A stretch of DNA of 15,837 nt from the NCBI RefSeq assembly GCF_027922045.1, contig NZ_BSEX01000010.1, forward strand, positions 1-15,837. Reading direction: 5' to 3'. Origin of the DNA: Microbacterium terregens. Its GTDB lineage: Bacteria > Pseudomonadota > Alphaproteobacteria > Sphingomonadales > Sphingomonadaceae. Position 1 is the stretch's first letter. Every line of letters starts with the position of its first letter. This document shows positions 14,715 through 15,837 of this stretch, in pieces. Under the pieces are notes generated by a model. It made no database searches and was not told the DNA's origin. It was given only the letters and a program-made list of their open reading frames with translations. The translations under genes and the position numbers were made by a program.

Positions 14715-15567
14715 AGCCGCCGTGAGCGATGACGATGTCGGTGCACCAGGCTGCCTGCGTATAGTCGCAGACGACGTCGGCAGTGGGCGCGGCCAGCACG
14801 ACGCGCTGGACGCCGGGGACGGTCAGCGCGGCGTAGAGGCCGGACATGGTCACGTCGCGGCCCAGGAGCCGGCATTCGGCGAGGTATGCGTCCAGCTGCT
14901 CGCGGGCAGCGGTCAGCACCAGCGAGCGGTCAGGGCCGGCGAAGGTGTAGAGGGTGGCGTGCACTGCGAAGGTGCGGATCTCGGCGCTGGCGACGGTGAC
15001 CAGGTCGCCGAGCGGGCGGACCTCGCGCGCATTTACCCGCTCGCGGACGGCATCGAGCAGCGCGGCCGAGGCTGCACCGTCGCCTTCCCGCGACAGGACG
15101 GTGACCAGAACCTCGCCGGGAGCCGGCGAGATGGCGCTGGCGTCTAGCACTCCGGGGTCCGCCGACTTGGCGTGGTAGATATAGGCCAGCTCAGGGCCGG
15201 CGACCGAGAAACCTTCCGGGCCAAGGACCGCGCGCTGGCGCAGGGCGTCGTCGGCCTCGCCCGGCAGGCGGATGACGCCGACCAGAGCCGCGAGATGATC
15301 CAGATTGGTGCCGAGCGCGTAGGCGACCATCAGCTGGCGTGCGGCGTCGTTGGCGCCCTGGCGCAACAGCAGCTCGCGGTAGGCGACCACCTGCAGCAGC
15401 TTCATGACCGGGTCGCTTTCGACCAGCGCATCGAAGGCCGGCAGGCGCGCGCGCAGGGACTCGACCAGCTCGGCGAGGATCTGCTCGAACGTCAGCTGCT
15501 CGACGATGGTCGGCGCCGGGAAGCGCGACAGGTCGATCGCGTTGGAGCTGGCGGGGGCGGTGGACAT
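14704..15567 (-). CDS. J: Baseplate assembly protein, P2 gpJ family
   Basis: The product has 287 residues from ATG 15567 (P2 gpJ about 302). It includes IDLSRFPAPTIVEQLTFEQILAE, ESDPVMKLLQVVAYRELLLRQ and the following NDAARQLMVAYALGTNLDHLA, the most conserved part of the family, and later VYAALTVPGVQRV-like segments (here LYAALTVPGVQRV). It forms the outer part of the baseplate wedge. The frame is open to 15615, but the added residues (MRPPSGCHHPPPTW) look unlike a native N-terminus. No strong ribosome binding site is seen for either choice. It is the first gene of the block and is preceded by the 15612-15640 dyad at about 45 bases. Confidence 0.94.
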   Translation of the reverse strand: MSTAPASSNAIDLSRFPAPTIVEQLTFEQILAELVESLRARLPAFDALVESDPVMKLLQVVAYRELLLRQGANDAARQLMVAYALGTNLDHLAALVGVIRLPGEADDALRQRAVLGPEGFSVAGPELAYIYHAKSADPGVLDASAISPAPGEVLVTVLSREGDGAASAALLDAVRERVNAREVRPLGDLVTVASAEIRTFAVHATLYTFAGPDRSLVLTAAREQLDAYLAECRLLGRDVTMSGLYAALTVPGVQRVVLAAPTADVVCDYTQAAWCTDIVIAHGGYDA

Positions 15568-15611
15568 CGCCGGCCATGTCGGCGGCGGGTGGTGACAGCC
15601 GCTAGGGGGCC

Positions 15612-15640
15612 GCAATCGTAGAGAGGGACTCTACGATTGC
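15612..15640 (-). repeat. 29-nt dyad (12-bp arms) upstream of gpJ, copy 2
   Basis: This element has the same 12-bp arms as 10493-10521 (GCAATCGTAGAG and CTCTACGATTGC), here extended by one more pair at 15611 and 15641. The centre differs (TCCCT on the minus strand). The shared flank GCCCCC downstream shows that the two copies are in the same orientation. Together they bracket the J-I-H-fibre block (about 5.1 kb between copies). Confidence 0.8.
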
Positions 15641-15668
15641 GAGAATGGTTGCGTGTGGCTGAAAGTCT

Positions 15669-15694
15669 GCGCCCGTCGTAGGCAGGACGGGCGC
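15669..15694 (-). other. GC-rich hairpin upstream of gpJ
   Basis: GCGCCCGTC and GACGGGCGC form a perfect 9-bp stem around an 8-base loop. On the minus strand the stem is followed by AGACTTTC, only a weak T-run. It could end transcription of a gene that lay upstream before the IS, or be part of the 5' leader of the tail operon. The surrounding 15642-15784 has no ORF that I can support. Confidence 0.45.
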
Positions 15695-15784
15695 TCGATG
15701 CTGGTTGCGAGAGCGATGATTCGCAGAACCATCAATGATGATGCTTGAAAAACATTCCCATCGGCGACTTGGCATGCTGCTGTT

Positions 15785-15837
15785 TAGGGTCAGGACCCAT
15801 TGATGTGAGCGTCGCGATCTGATTCAGGCTCCGCAAG
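15785..15837 (-). repeat. Right copy of 53-bp terminal inverted repeat (probable IS end)
   Basis: This is the exact reverse complement of bases 4-56. Since the same end of the element faces inward on both sides, two copies in opposite orientation are implied, unless the similarity is an assembly artefact. The window stops inside the element, so neither its transposase nor its other end can be seen. Confidence 0.7.

Noticed and set aside
15642..15784. Possible tRNA or small RNA gene in the region before gpJ
   Set aside because: Only isolated hairpins are present. No cloverleaf, no T-arm consensus and no CCA-type end could be found.
1..15837. CRISPR array or regularly spaced repeats
   Set aside because: No short repeats at regular spacing were seen on either strand.

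Overview
The window is a piece of a P2-like (contractile-tail) prophage in a GC-rich alphaproteobacterium. A sphingomonad such as Sphingomonas, Sphingobium or Novosphingobium is the best guess. This rests on the high GC of the tail genes (about two thirds by eye), on a short protein at 1459-1650 that resembles the DUF6771 family, and on a zinc-ribbon protein of a type I associate with sphingomonad prophages. No taxonomic marker gene is present.

Layout, read in the direction of phage transcription (minus strand, high to low coordinates). At 15837-15642 is a 53-bp sequence that recurs inverted at the other window end, followed by a non-coding stretch with a GC-rich hairpin. A 29-nt dyad at 15612-15640 precedes the first block: baseplate J (15567-14704), baseplate I (14714-14064), a tail-collar fibre protein (14067-12883) and a 781-residue fibre or fibre-associated protein with an SGNH-hydrolase domain (12881-10536). 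A second copy of the same dyad (10493-10521) precedes the second block: spike V, wedge W, sheath FI, a two-helix membrane protein, tube FII, chaperones E and E' with a T6G slippery site, tape measure T, tail completion U and hub D (10462-3130). Most junctions overlap by 1-11 nt or have only a few bases between them, as expected of an operon. This is essentially a whole contractile-tail module, but the order is J-I-H-fibre-V-W-FI instead of P2's V-W-J-I-H-G-FI. No capsid, terminase, portal, lysis, integrase or replication gene lies in the window.

Below D is an accessory region. A lower-GC minus-strand gene (2978-2019) encodes a protein of about 320 residues with an RN-x3-H motif typical of HEPN ribonucleases, so it is a candidate defence or toxin moron. 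Three small plus-strand genes (1067-1948) run towards it; the last two abut. The region is bounded on the far side by a broken second copy of the 3' part of gpD (626-1020), so two D sequences bracket the accessory genes. The left end holds an ORF of unknown function whose 5' end runs into the terminal repeat.

The identical inverted 53-bp ends suggest that two copies of an insertion sequence, in opposite orientation, lie just outside the window, or that an assembly broke at such copies. The least explained features are the paired dyads around the J-I-H-fibre block, the HEPN-like gene between two gpD copies, and the 15-bp inverted repeat ahead of the small plus-strand genes.
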